This document shows, one piece after another, positions 22,993 through 35,607 of a stretch of DNA of 64,000 bases. The position numbers and the translations under genes are program-made. The DNA lies in contig OZ022498.1 in NCBI GenBank assembly GCA_963989385.1, positions 6,579,501 to 6,643,500 on the forward strand, given 5' to 3'. The notes below the pieces were generated by a model. The model worked only from the letters and a program-made list of their open reading frames with translations, had not been told where the DNA came from and searched no databases. The stretch is from Ctena decussata (Eukaryota > Mollusca > Bivalvia > Lucinida > Lucinidae). Positions within the stretch are counted from its first letter, which is position 1. Each line of letters starts with the position of its first letter.

Positions 22993-23739
22993 GATTTGTG
23001 CAACGACAATACATACAAACTGCACCAAAGTATGTAGATTTCAAAATGCAAATGCTCAGGATCCGCCTGGGTTGCTAAATTTTTCAGAAAAGAAAAAGAA
23101 AGAAAAAAGATCGCAATTTCCTCTCGAAAGATGTTATTACGACGCGGATTAAAAGTACCACTCGTTTTCTCCTCCCTATGAGTTTATATATTTCGATAAG
23201 GTTCTAAGAAATGACGGACATCAAATCATTCTGACAAATAATTTTCTGTAGAATGTAACAAAATAATTGGATTGCAGGAACAAAGACACATATAAGGCTA
23301 TATAGACAACAAAATGGCCACTATTAAGTATCCTGTTTTCGTGCTTGACTGACGAAAATCAAACCTTTTAAGTCCGTTTTCTTTCAGGGAAAATTTACAA
23401 TCCTCAAATCTAACGTAGTGATCCTAGGTATTGGTACAGGAATATCAGAACAAAACTATATCAGATTCAGTGTACAAGTTATATGTCCCAATGTGGAGGG
23501 TAATCACGGCAGCCACGGGCACAATGACATTTTAGCGGCGACACGCAAATGTATGCTCAACCAACATGCGAAAAGCAAAGGCTCAGACCAGCCTGTGATT
23601 CCTCGCAGTCCGATCAGATCCTTTACTATTCGAAGACACATTAAATGACCCTGAGAAATCTGCATTTTTTTTCACAGACTAATTGGATTTGTTGCTGTTC
23701 GCAGATGCGTTATGCCAGAAGAAGTTGGGAGGGCATATT
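22993..23739. other. No gene; weak MITE resemblance
   Basis: No coding signal. Positions 23575-23640 (GGCTCAGACCAGCCTGTG…GATCAGATCC) weakly resemble the interior of the TGAGCCGCGACACGA family. Confidence 0.4.
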
Positions 23740-26450
23740 GGTTTGGGCCTGATCCTCTGTCCATCCGTCTATACGTAACTTCGCATTTACTCAAGAACCA
23801 GAACTGCTGGGACCTTGATATTACAAAGGTGGGTAGACCATAAAAATAACGGACATGTATTTTTTTTTCTTGTCTATCAGTCTTGTACTTACAGAGTTAC
23901 GCCTTTTTTTCAAATAAAAAATAAAATAAAATGTAGGTTTGTTCCCCCCCCCCCAAAATGGAAAAAAGACGTTTAAGCCAGATTCCTCATATTTGGCTTA
24001 ATGCTAGGGGCTAAGGAGTAGATTATCTGATTAAATTTTGGGGCAATTTCGTAAAAAATGACGGAACTATGCTCCTTTGTTGACTTTGGCAATTTTCCAA
24101 CTGTTGAACCGTTTAACCTGGAGCTCTAACTTTTGGTATACTACTAATATTTGACGTGCATATTATTCTGATGATAGTTATATTATTATTGCAATTATTA
24201 CTGGCAGAGTTATGCTCCTTTTCTCGTCTGTGTAAAAGATTTAAGGGGCGGTCTATTGCTCAAGAACCATAACTACTGAACCCTTTATATAGGTGAATAG
24301 ACCATTAAAATTAGCACACTCATATCTTTTTTTATTTTCCGTCTGCCATGTGCTTACTGAGTTATGCCATCTTTTCGGAAATTTCATGAATAATTGTTCC
24401 CAAATCCTGGGAAAACCGTTTGAGCTAGGATGCTTATGTTTGGCATGCTACTAGGGGCTAATGTGTAGATCACATTATTTCCCTTTGGGCTGATTTCGTA
24501 AAAATATTGACTGAATTATGCCTCTTTGTAGACCGGTATTTTTCCAACTTTTGATCCGTAGAACCTAAAGTCCTAATTTTTGTTATACTATTAGTATTTG
24601 ATGTGCTGATAAGTCTGACGATAATTTACGTTACGTTGCATTCAGTATGACAGAGTGATGCCCCTTTTCTTTCATCTGTGTAAAGTATTTAAGCGGTGGT
24701 CTATTACTCAAGAACCGCTGAATAACGGCTGAAGTCTTCATATTTCATAGATAGATAGACCATAAAACATTAACAGACCCGTATTTTTCTTTTCCGTCTG
24801 CCATGTACTGACAGAGTTATGTCCCTTCTGCCCAAAATCCTTAAAAAACGTTTGAGCTATGATGCTTATATTTAGCATACTACTAGGAGCTAAGGTGTAA
24901 ATTACCTGATTAACTTTTGGCCTAACTTCGTCAAATGTTGACTGACTTATACCCCTCCCCCCCCCCCCCTGTTGACGGTGGTATCATTCTTACTTTTAGA
25001 CTGTTTAATCTAGAGCCCCAATTTAATGGTATACCATAAGTGTTTGATGTGCTGATTATTCTGATGAAAATTGTGGTAGGCATCATTTATCATTGACAGA
25101 GCTATGCCCCTGTTTTTCATCTGTGTAAAAGATTTAAGGGGCGGTCTACTTCTCAAGAACCATAATGGCTGAAGTCTTGATATTTCATAGGTGAATGGAC
25201 CATTAACAATTAGCAGACCTGTTATTGTTCTCTCTCTCTCTCTTTTCCGTCTGCCACTTACCTACAGAGTTATGCCCCTCTTTCGACAAATTATATGAAA
25301 GTTTGTCCACAAAAGCGTGTAAAAACCGTTTTAGCTAGAATGCGTATAATTGGCATACTACTAGGGGAGGCGCCGTAGTCGAGTGGTTAGAGTGGCTCGG
25401 CTGTTGTGCAGAAAGTCACCGGAAGGTCGTGAGTTCTCGTCTCACCGTCGCCGTCCGACGACTGGAAAACTCTCTTTGTCGACCCAGCAGTAAATGGATA
25501 CCTTTTTCTAATCAGGGAAGGATAAGCAGCGAAAGGAGAGAGATGGGCTCCGCCTTTCATCAGCTGTGCCCAAGTTACAGTGGGTCTCTAACCCCCACTG
25601 TCCCTACGGCTACTAAGCTATGGGAAATCTTTACCTTTTACTTGGGGCTAAGGTGTAAATCACCTGATTAACTTTTGGGCTAATTTTGTAAAAAAAAAAG
25701 ACTGAGTAATGCCCCTTTGTTGACTTTGGATTTTACCTACTTCTGAACCGTTTGACCTAGAGCCCTAATATTTAATTTACTATAAGATTTTTGACGCGCT
25801 TATTTTTTCTGATGATAAGTGCGTATTATTTCATTCATTATTGACAGACTTATGCCCCTTTTCTCGTCTGGTTAAATGATAAGGGGCGGTCTATTACTGA
25901 AGAACCATAATAGCTGAAGCCTTGATATTTCGAGGGTGGATAAACCATAAAAATAGCAGACCCGTATTGTTTTTTTTCTTTTCCGTCTGCCACTTACAGA
26001 GTTATGTCCCCTTTTCGACAAATTCAATGATAAGTTGTTCTCAAAATCCTGTCAAATCTTTTTGGCAAGAACGCTCATATTTGGCATACTGCTAGATGCT
26101 AAGCTGTAAATCACATGATTAATATTTGGATTAGTTACGTAAATAATTGACTGAATTATGCCCCTTTGTTGACAATGGCATTTTTCCAACTTTTGAACTG
26201 TTTGACCCAGAGCCCTAAATTTTGGTATACTATTAGTATTTTCTGATGATTGTTGCGTTTTGTTGCATTCATTAATGACAGAGGTATGCCCCCTTGTCTG
26301 TATAAGATATTCAAATGATGGTCTATTACTCAGGAACCATATCTGCTGGAGCCTTGATATTTCATAGGTGGATAGACCATAAAAGTTCGCAGCCCCATAG
26401 TTTCTTTACTTATCGTTGACCTTGCACCTACAAGGTAATGTCCCTTTTTA
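23740..26450. repeat. Degenerate ~450-bp tandem array
   Basis: The landmark GGCATACTACTAGGGGCTAA or a variant recurs at about 24004, 24451, 24883, 25361 and 26092. Landmarks such as TCTATTACTCAAGAACCATA and GTCTGCCA…CAGAGTTATGCCCC repeat in register. Spacing is 430-480 bp once the SINE insertion is discounted. Units differ by many substitutions, so the array is old. Confidence 0.85.
25368..25638 (+). mobile_element. tRNA-derived SINE, second family, inside the tandem array
   Basis: The head GGCGCCGTAGTCGAGTGGTT is an A-box type sequence and GGTCGTGAGTTCTC a degenerate B-box. The insertion interrupts the array unit at ACTAGGGG and duplicates the target as TACTAGGGG (25359-25367) and TACTTGGGG (25639-25647). 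Confidence 0.8.
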
Positions 26451-26799
26451 AAAAGATTAAAAATAAAGTGTGTTCCCGATTTATTTGTTTCTTCTTTCTT
26501 TTGTTACATTCCCTTCGGTGGCTTAGCTTCGTAAGGGTCCGGCATATAGTTGGGAGCAAAGTGTGTACAGAATACGCTTCCAATGTAGGTTTCTTTCTTA
26601 AAACTTTATAATCTGAATACAAAACAATAAAATAAATTATGTACTTCTGCTGAAAAGTTTAGCACAAGACTAGTTTATCTTGGCAACGACTACATTTATA
26701 GAGTTAACTACCCTGCATTAAAACAAATTATTTTTTATACTAAGAAGGTAAGAACCCAATAGCAAGACTTGTGGATAGATAGTTACTTAATCGCCTTTA

Positions 26800-27040
26800 A
26801 AAACCCGTTCCCTAATGGACGTAAGGGTCAATGTGCGGTAGAGGCCTACCTTGACTTTATTAACACAGCAAACGAAAGGCGGGGTCAATCATTCTCCTTT
26901 CGATCCCTAATTCGAAAAAGGGATCCGTTTACTGCTGAGCTGGCAGAAATTTTCAGTCGTTCGCTGGCCAAACGAGAATTCAAACTCACGATCTTCTGCG
27001 CCCTGCCCTGGCGTCTCTAGCAACTCGAAAAGCCGACTCT
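26800..27040 (-). mobile_element. Possible decayed SINE of the second family
   Basis: The minus strand contains GCGCAGAAGATCGTGAGTTT with GAATTCTCG, similar to the B-box segment of the SINE at 25368. The A-box is poorly preserved. ORF 26769-27020 over it is incidental. Confidence 0.45.
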
Positions 27041-29037
27041 TCTATTCAACTTTGATCAGTATGAAGAAACAATTTGCATCAGCGCAAACCCTAATTTTGC
27101 GCGGTCGATCTCAAGATAGTCTATAGTCTTGTCCCTAGAAAACGAAGGAAGACACTTCGGCAGCTATATGAAAAAGAGGGTCTTACACGAGTGGTCATTC
27201 ATATGAAAATGAAACGAGCCCTTTGCGAGTTTCATAATTTTTTTATGGAATGACTACGAGGGTAAGATTCTGTTTATCATATGACCCTTTAAAATGGAAT
27301 TTTAACGCATTCAAATTGAACATTATTTCAATAAGTAAACGCATTGTGGACATGGACGTTATCAGACACGTTACGTGTATGCGCCAAAGTGTCATTAAAT
27401 GTGTGGTTATACGATTTTTATGACACGACGCTATCCACTGAGTAACAGCGACGTCATATAATAAAACGAAGGAAGACACTTCGGCAACTATATAAAATCA
27501 AAACATTCCCTTTTTTGATGCTCTAAGGTTTACGAAAATATAAGTACACATGGAGATAATGGGAATGTTTAACTTAACTCATAAAATGTAAAGTTTTAAT
27601 ACATTATATGCATCCATAGTTTGGGCGCTATGTGAATTTGAACAACAACAACACAAACTTTGAAACACGAGCGGTGTTTATGTCATTAGGAATTATGAGA
27701 TCAGATGAGCTCTCGTGTTTTGTGACATTTTGTTGAAGCATATGCCTTTTAGGTGAATGGGGGAAGATCAGGTCCATTTTAGTGAAGTTAGGCTAGTCTT
27801 ATGCTAAAGATTTAGCACATGTAACACATGGACTAGCTTTTGAAGTGGGAATAAAAACATTTTATTTTTCTTTGCAAACGCGTTAATTGTATCTTCTCAA
27901 AGAATGCATAAATTTTTCAGAAAAAAAAAAGATTTAGCATAGTAACCGCGCAAATGCTATCAGCTAAATCTTCGATTTTTGTGAGCATTTCTGGCAGGTT
28001 TGGAGTATAATATGAACTATATAGATTTAACCAAACGAAAATGGAATGGAAACTCAACTGTTGTATGAAAAAACACAAAATTAAATAAAAAGATAAGGAG
28101 CTTTAAATCATATTTGCGGTGCAATAATGTATCAATTTTTAAATTGTTTTGTTCGCACAAGAAAACGAGTGATTAACTTTTCAACGATGAATAGCTCATT
28201 AATCAAATGCAGATTGAACCATTAATCAAACGGATGAAATGATATTAATTTGGGATCTGACAAGAGAAAAAGGACACTTAGGCGTAGGGAACAGTAAAAT
28301 CTCGGGTTACTTGCGCATCAACGTTTAAACTTGGCTTTATAGATTGCTGAAGCATCATAGACTCTTGATGCGCGCAGAAAATTTATCAGGTTTGCGGATA
28401 CAGCTCCATGTTTTTTCCGCAATTTTTATCACCAGGACTTAGTTTTGTGTCTTCGTGTTTGTTTCTCTGTACAGAGAAACGTTCTAAAGAAATGGGTCAA
28501 TTCTTAAGGAAGTAATTTGACCTTGTTGAGAAACAGAAAAGTTGCTTCCCTTAAAAGTATATCCATATACATTAAGAAGAGTGCATGTGTGTTGGTCTAA
28601 TCAAGGTCTAATGTTCACATAATTATACAATAAGTTACTTTTTTTTCTTCCGTCCCGATTACATTTACACTTCCAAGCAAAATCCCAAGGGTGACAAATA
28701 GTCTCTTGCTGAGTTCGTCATACTGGCTCCTTAGACCAATACAATGAAATAAATGGATTGGGTAGCCTCTTATAGGAAAACCATGGTACAGTTTCGGATG
28801 GTTGCCAGTTTAGTATAAGGTAAAAAATGTTAGTTTCAGCTAGCTTAAAGACAACCTCCACGAGATCTGTTTCCCCCGTATCACGCTTGTCTGCATCAAA
28901 TCGTTTGATTTAGAAAGTCTAAAGACAAGACTGGTACATTCCATTTTGCATTTTATAAGTCATATAGCGTGATTCAGTTTTCATGCCTGTAAAAGTGTGT
29001 AGTTCGAAATGCTCTCTGAAATGCAGAGGAAGAGGCA

Positions 29038-29040
<3 letters not shown>
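27041..29040. other. No gene recognised
   Basis: AT-rich. Small inverted motifs only (for example GTTTCTCTGTACAGAGAAAC near 28458). The identical 20-mer AAAACGAAGGAAGACACTTC occurs near 27137 and 27462. Confidence 0.45.

Positions 29041-29092
<52 letters not shown>
29041..29092 (+). repeat. (TG)26 microsatellite
   Basis: Uninterrupted TG dinucleotide run. The ORFs on either strand that cross it are artefacts. Confidence 0.98.
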
Positions 29093-29093
<1 letters not shown>

Positions 29094-29359
29094 CAATTCA
29101 TATTGTGACTCAACAGCTCGATGAAGATTACATAAAATCCCTTTCAAAATTAATGATTTTAGTAACTACTGGCGGGCGACGGCACAGAGTTATAAAAAAC
29201 TGCAGCCGGCGTATAAATGTATTATTCGTTAATGAGTTCATCCATATGTATTTTCTGTTTTCATTTCAGCTTTCTGCGACAAATGCTATCATTTATCTTT
29301 AAGAACATATTAATTCGTATGCACGTACTAGTAGAAGTTTCCACCGTGTTTGTTTTAAC

Positions 29360-29530
29360 AGATATGTATTATGACAGGCAGGTGATGCTTACCACTCATG
29401 GGGACATGATCTAGCCTCCGGTTTTGGGTCCATGTCTGTGTATTTAAAATATCTAGGAAATGGCAATGTTTATATGACTTACGAGTTCGACTTTCATTTA
29501 ATAAGTGCATCCAACAAATACTGGAGACAG
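29360..29530 (+). mobile_element. 3' fragment of the Penelope-like repeat
   Basis: Matches the region downstream of the RT stop in the copies at 47720 and 53150 (TGTATTATG…GGCAGGTGATGCTTACCACTC…TTTTGGGTCCATGTCTGTGT). It has no RT sequence, so it is a truncated copy. Confidence 0.6.
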
Positions 29531-29731
29531 AGTTATGGATAATGGATAGATTATGATTTTGGTACTTTCACTTTTAGTGCAGAGACATACAATGTAATTC
29601 ACATTCATAGCTAATCTGAATTTTCTCTAACCGTTTTCACTTTTTACATTGCTAAAAGCCGCCAATCAAAAAAAAAAATATCAGAGGCCTTTGTACGGCT
29701 CGAATTAATTCATAGCTTGATGTTGCTTAAG

Positions 29732-29902
29732 GAATAGATCAGCTCTAGCAGTGAATTGTTGAGTAATAATTCACTGTTTGGAGGTCAGTTGTAAAGTCGA
29801 TCATATCACGAGCGCGGAGCGCGAGTGATATATCTACTTACAACTGACCGACAAACAGTGAATTATTACTCAACAATTCAATGCTGGAGCTGAACTATTT
29901 CG
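29732..29902. mobile_element. Palindromic MITE (CAGTGAATTGTTGAGTAATA)
   Basis: Arms of ~80 bp (29732-29810 and 29822-29902) are near-perfect inverses around GCGCGGAGCGCG. The motif TAATAATTCACTGTTT occurs in both arms. A related fragment is near 30143. Confidence 0.85.
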
Positions 29903-30588
29903 ATTCTAACACTCAAAAACGCCATTAAACTATTCTTTTCATTCAAACTCTCCCAACCTTCCTGCCAGCGCGATCATACTCCCGCCAATAGTCTAAACTG
30001 TATCTAAGACAAATGTACGTTTTTATGACAATTTTAGAAAGAAAAAGAGACGTTACACCGTCTAACGTCTCAAAACGTCACAAAATTACGTCAGTAATTG
30101 CAGTGACGTCAGCAATTAGACTCACGCGCTCCGAAACAGTGAATTGTTGCAGAATAAAACACAGTAGCTTTCCATTGCTTCTATAGGCGCACTGTGTTAG
30201 AATATACTATATAAATGAACTTTCGAAAGACTTTTATTTTCTACAGCTTTTATGAACAATAATGATTTCGAGATGTGAAAATGAAACAAACCAGGCCTGT
30301 TTAATGTTGTATTGCGATCAGTCGAACGACATTCCGCACAATAAAAACGACTGCTGTTCAAAGTGCCTCGTAGTTGATTAGTTGATCAAATCCGTCTCGA
30401 TGGGATACACCTAAAGCAAAGACAGTTCTTTGTAGAGTTATGAAAATCAGCAATGTAGCATTATCCTTTCTTTAAAAAATGATTCCTTTTGAGAAGAGCG
30501 GCAAATACTTCTAGGTCGTGATCTTCCCTGTTGGAGAATTGAAACACCGTAAACACGCGCGTATTTACATGTCTCTCGCCATACATCT
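29903..30588. other. No gene recognised
   Basis: Contains a run of ACGTC-rich sequence at 30050-30130 (TAACGTCTCAAAACGTCACA) and otherwise no structure. Confidence 0.4.
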
Positions 30589-30827
30589 GGGGTCGTATTT
30601 ATAAAATGACTTAAGTGGTTGCTATGCTGTTGCTAAGGCTGAATTTCTATATAGGAGATTCTCTACAACTATGGAATTTGCTCTAGAGGAACAGTCTGAA
30701 AAAGACTGTTCCTCCAGAGCAAATTTCATAGTTGTAGGGAATCTCCTTCATGGAAATTTAGTCTTAGCAACAGCATAGCAACGACTTTAGTGGTTTTATA
30801 AATACGCAAAAATATAAATACGACCCC
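30589..30827. mobile_element. Palindromic MITE (GGGGTCGTATTTATAAAA ends)
   Basis: The outer arms GGGGTCGTATTTATAAAA and the complement end at 30827. GTTGCTATGCTGTTGCTAAG pairs with its inverse, and the centre GAACAGTCTGAAAAAGACTGTTC is a hairpin. It is non-coding, ~239 bp. Confidence 0.9.
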
Positions 30828-30840
30828 TGTTCTTGTGTGT

Positions 30841-30935
30841 TTTATTTAGGAATGCCTAATTTACTAATTTACTTATTTATTTAGGAATGCCTAATTTACT
30901 AATTTACTTATTTATTTAGGAATGCCTAATTTATT
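30841..30935 (+). repeat. 35-bp tandem repeat, ~2.8 units
   Basis: TTAGGAATGCCTAATTTACT recurs at 30846, 30881 and 30916. Confidence 0.9.
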
Positions 30936-32107
30936 ATCCATCAAACCTTGATATCATGGATCCAATCCTTTTTCCTGACAAACTTCGTCTGACTTTTTTG
31001 CCAAGATGGCGCTCGACTGTCCTAGAATTTTAAAACTATGAAGAGCAAGTGCTCAAGCAAGTTGCGTCCGTGGTACTGGCAAGGTAGTGCCACTTCAGTA
31101 ACATCGAACTGAACAAAAATTTATTATGGGAGCCCGTACTTGTATGGCTTATAGCATCTCTTAACGGTCTTCTCTTAATACTTAATCGACATCTTCGAAC
31201 CAATCTGAACCCATTGTAAAGTACGAGGGTATCGTGTTTCTGATCAAATACATCATTGTTACACTGGCGCTCACGTATTTGTACACATTCAAAACGCGTC
31301 GGGGACGCAGTTGATGCGCGCGGGATACGCGGTAATTATGGATGCGAATATTTTAGTAGCCAATGAAAATTCGTTCTCAGTTTTGCGTATACCGCGAAGC
31401 GACGCGTGCAACGCGCATTTTATGCAAATTTCATGGACCCAATCAAAATTGCGCACATGATACGGGTAGTGACGTAGTCCTTTGCGTCTCAACGCGCGCG
31501 TACGGGAACCAATCAAAATCGCGTATTGAATGCGCATTTTAATGAGGTCAACTTTAAGTAAATCATGTGAAAGAAAGAGCCATTAGTCTACATCAAGCTT
31601 GATGTCGAATGCTCATTTGGTCTTACTTAAACCATAACGGGAAAGAAAGAAAAAAAAAGAAGCCTAGAAACTCGACCGGCAACTCAAAACTAAATGCTGG
31701 GACAGTCCCTTGACATTTCGCCATTGAAGCAGTGACCTATATATCGGTCACTGATTGAAGTGGAAATAAATCGCACTCTCCAGCCATAAATTCCTTTCGT
31801 ACCTGAAATTAAAATCGTGGAATCTGAAATTAATAAGGCCTTTATGGAAAACAAGTGCCAGGCGGCAGTCACTTTGAATCTTAAAAAGGCATTTGACCTT
31901 TTATGGACTTCAGGGACCCTTTTCAAGCTAAACGAATTCGGCATCAATGGAAATATGTTCCGCTTCATTCATAACTCCTTAAACGGCAAAAGAATTCAAG
32001 TCGGGATAAAAACCTCTGATCAACATGACTTGGAAGTGGCTGTCTCCAGGGCAGTGTCCTCAGCCCTATCCTATTCATTGTAATAATTTACCCTTGATGA
32101 TGCCCTT

Positions 32108-32134
32108 GGGGGGGGGGGGGGGGGGGGGGGGGGG
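32108..32134 (+). repeat. (G)27 homopolymer within the LINE relic
   Basis: Uninterrupted G run between the RT motif blocks, where the relic should encode the segment before FADD. It could have expanded after death of the element, and its length may be uncertain. Confidence 0.85.
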
Positions 32135-32725
32135 TGGAGACCCAAACCTCTCTCTTTCTCAGTTTGCAGATGACAGTGCCATCTGGACCTAGCACTCCTC
32201 TCCCAAACATGCTCTCGTAAAACTCCAATCAGTTCTCCAGACAATCAAGATATGGTCCAAGCTCTGGGGCTTCAAAATCCCCACTATTAAGACAAAGGCT
32301 ATAATTTTCACTAAAAAAAATATTTAATATTGAATCACTTCAAAAACTCTCCCTTTTTTGGGACAGAAATAGAATTTAGTGACCATATCACCTTCCTGGG
32401 TATGATCCTAGATAGCAAACTAACATGGGGTCAGCATATTAAAAATCTGATTGAAAAATATAATAAAGAAACCTCATGAGGATGGTTTCAGGCACCTCCT
32501 ATGTAGCAGATAAAAAAATCCTATTGACATTATATAAGGCCCTAATCCTCAGTAAAAGTGGATTATGGTGCGCAAGCTTATAACTCGGCACCCAAACATC
32601 TACTCTCAAAGCTCAAGACCTCATCCAAAACAACTTAGCACTCCGTATGGCTACGAGGGCATACCACTCCGCCCCTATTAATGCTTTAGAAATTGAATAT
32701 GGAATTAAACTCCTACAGCTGAAGG

Positions 32726-32872
32726 TGCCGGGCTGCGTAGCGCAATCGATAGGGCACCTGACTCATGCCAGAGGTCTTGGGTTCGAGAACCCGGTTGGAC
32801 CACATACTTCGTTTCTCCTTCCGCTGATTCAAGAACGGCAGTTGTCAATTATTGACCACCGGCACTTACAAC
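32726..32872 (+). mobile_element. SINE nested in the LINE relic
   Basis: The tRNA-like head GGGCTGCGTAGCGCAATCGA has B-box GGTTCGAGAACC and the shared body CTCCTTCCGCTGATTCAAGA. It lies between the LINE segments ending LLQL and beginning YQTLKTGH, and lacks the 3' tail of the 20066 copy. Confidence 0.75.
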
Positions 32873-33580
32873 CATACCAAACCCTCAAAACTGGACATTT
32901 ATGCACTAATAAATGAAGCAGTAACCAAAAAATGGCAATCCCAATGGACCAATAGCAACAAGGGCCACACCTTCCATTTCTTCAAACCAAAGGTTAAACT
33001 TCAATGTGACGTATATAGTCTCAATAGACGTTTCGACATAGCCTATTCCGGACTAAGGCTAGGACACTGCGGGCAGGGCTGCCTTCACTACAGTAACCAG
33101 TCCGCCCTATGCCCCCACTGCAATGATGTAGAAGATCTCAACCATATCTTCTTTGACTGTGTGGCCCCATAACAATCAAAGGCGAGACCATAGAATCCAC
33201 CATATTCAAGTTAGGCTATCACACAATAGACCTGAGACTGCTCCTGTCTCCCCCAAAGAAACATGCAAATACAATACAGAAGGCAGTCTTTGAATACCTA
33301 GACAAAACCAATATCATTGCCAGGATATAGATAGATTCCAATACAATAGGGAAAAAAATCCCCCTAATTTTCTCTAATTCGAGCCCCTGTTGCTTACCAC
33401 CTACCAAGCCCATTTCCCAAAATCCCTGGATCCACATTAATACCCTACTAAGTGCAATGCTCATGACAAAAACTCCCATTACCCAGTAAAAGCCCCAGAA
33501 CCCATCTGTACAACTACAATCTGACTTTCCCTACGGTCGTATAGATAACTTTTGTCTATTGACAATAAAGGCTAAAATTA

Positions 33581-34950
33581 ATGTGTATCCAACCTCCTTA
33601 ACCTCACACCCAGGCTAAGTTACCTGGAAACTAAATAAACCATAATAAGGTTCAGCACATTTGCTCCCTAGAAACAGCCAAAAGAAACTGCCCTCTTTTC
33701 CCGTCAATCCGCAATAAGAAATAAGCTATAGTCCTCTGGTCCATTAATAATACTCTCCATTTCTTCCCCACTCCCAAATTAATGTGTATCCAACCTCCTT
33801 AATCTCACACCCAGGCTTAGTTACCTGGAAACTAAATAAACCATTATAAAGTTCAACTCATTTGCTCCCAAGAAACAGCCAAAAGAAACCGCCGTCCTTT
33901 TTGAACAACCCGCAATAAGAAATAAGCTACTGTCCCCGTGTCTATTAATAATATTCTCCATTTCCCCTCCAAAAAATAATGTGTATCCAACCTCCTTAAT
34001 CTCATACCCAGGCTTAGTTACCTGGAAACCAACTAAACCATTATAAGGTTCATCACATTTGCTCCCTAGAAACAGCCAAAAGTTTTGAACAACCCGCAAT
34101 AAGAAATAAGCTACTGTCCCCGTGTCTATTAATAATATTCTCCATTTCCCCTCCAAAAAATAATGTGTATCCAACCTCCTTAATCTCATACCCAGGCTTA
34201 GTTACCTGGAAACCAACTAAACCATTATAAGGTTCATCACATTTGCTCCCTAGAAACAGCCAAAAGAAACCGCCGTCCTTTTTGAACAACCCGCAATAAG
34301 AAATAAGCTACTGTCCCCGTGTCTATTAATAATATTCTCCATTTCCCCTCCAAAAAATAATGTGTATCCAACCTCCTTAATCTCATACCCAGGCTTAGTT
34401 ACCTGGAAACCAACTGAACCATTATAAGGTTCATCACATTTGCTCCCTAGAAACAGCCAAAAGAAACCGCCGTCCTTTTTGAACAACCCGCAATAAGAAA
34501 TAAGCTACTGTCCCCGTGTCTATTAATAATATTCTCCATTTCCCCTCCAAAAAATAATGTGTATCCAACCTCCTTAATCTCATACCCAGGCTTAGTTACC
34601 TGAAAACCAACTGAACCATTATAAGGTTCATCACATTTGCTCCCTAGAAACAGCCAAAAGAAACCGCCGTTCTTTTTGAACAACCCGCAATAAGAAATAA
34701 GCTACTGTCCCCGTGTCTATTAATAATATTCTCCATTTCCCCTCCAAAAAAATAATGTGTAGCCAACCTCCTTAATCTCATACCCAGGCTTAGTTACCTG
34801 GAAACCAACTGAACCATAATAAGGTTCATCACATTTGCTCCCTAGAAACAGCAAAAAGAAACTGCTCTCTCCTCCCAACAATCCACAATAAGAAATTAGC
34901 TACAGTCCTGTTGTTGACAAATAATATTCTCCATTTCCCAAAATATTAGA
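33581..34950. repeat. ~197-bp tandem array, 7 units
   Basis: ATGTGTATCC (ATGTGTAGCC in the last) occurs at 33581, 33782, 33979, 34163, 34360, 34557 and 34755. Middle units are nearly identical; outer units are divergent; the 33979 unit lacks 13 bp. Overlapping 78-residue minus-strand ORFs recur only because of the repeat. It follows the 3' end of the LINE relic, whose AATAAAGGCTAAAA directly precedes it. Confidence 0.93.
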
Positions 34951-35303
34951 ACACTAAAAAAACTCCCATGAAAATACAGGACCCTAAAACTTTAAATATA
35001 CAATATATTTTGGAACCAACTCAACCAAGATAAGGTTTAGAACAAATGCTACAGTCCTAGGTCCCAAAAGGAATTTTTACCCTACCTACCTCCCTCCCAA
35101 CAGAATTAAGCTACGGTTTACTCTGTGTAGAGGAATACCATTTCCAATTTAATGCAAGTTACTTCGTAGTAAAATAATGTTTTTGATTGGGTGCAAGTTA
35201 CTTTGCAGTAAAGTAAATGCAGCCTGCTCAAATGTTAACATGACCTAAACATGCCCGAGGTCAGTTCAAAAATAAATTTTAATGCGGCTTTGCTTCGGTT
35301 TGC

Positions 35304-35484
35304 TGTTTAGACAGGACTTTTAATCCGAAGTAAAAGTTAATTCAGATTCGATCCAAGGTACTCTGTAGGATTAGTTTAATTACTTCGAATTAGTTTTTAA
35401 TTCGAATAAGATTTGCTAGTCTAAACATTTAATTCAAAGCAAATTCTGATTCGATTCTGATTAAAACTCTAGTCTAAACAGGAT
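35304..35484. mobile_element. MITE-like inverted repeat (TGTTTAGACAGGAC)
   Basis: TGTTTAGACAGGACTTTTAA and the near-inverse TTAAAACTCTAGTCTAAACA bound ~180 bp that also contains GATTCGAT-type inner repeats. Confidence 0.55.
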
Positions 35485-35607
35485 TATTGAAGTATTGGAA
35501 ATTCAGGCATGCGAATGTTTTTACATTGTCTCAATGGCAAGGATAATTGCTTATTTGTGGCCTTGGTTGTGGAGAAAACTGGAGTACCTGAAGAATACCA
35601 CCAACCT

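Larger units (their letters stand above)
31790..33330 (+). pseudogene. LINE ORF2 relic (RT and C-terminal domain)
   Basis: In scattered frames the plus strand shows AAVTLNLKKAFDLLWTSGTL (RT palm, first catalytic Asp region degraded to LNL), QFADDSAIWT (the FADD catalytic box, 32162-32190), LGMILDSKLTWGQHI, LRMATRAYHSAPINALE, GLRLGHCGQG and CPHCNDVEDLNHIFFDC, then a tail ending near 33330. This order fits a jockey/I-like non-LTR element with a C-terminal region. Multiple stops, a 27-G run and a SINE interrupt it. Confidence 0.85.

Noticed and set aside
25368..25445. Possible tRNA gene on the plus strand
   Set aside because: The B-box is degenerate and a target duplication brackets ~270 bp, which identifies a SINE.
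28919..29302. His-Thr and Cys-Val repeat proteins
   Set aside because: These are translations of the TG microsatellite.
34053..34683. Family of 78-residue proteins starting MFKK(D/N)GGFFWLFLG
   Set aside because: They are frames opened by a 197-bp tandem repeat. The period is not a multiple of three and the ORFs overlap.
18675..34950. CRISPR-like arrays
   Set aside because: Repeats here are long head-to-tail units without unique spacers of constant length, in a eukaryotic context.
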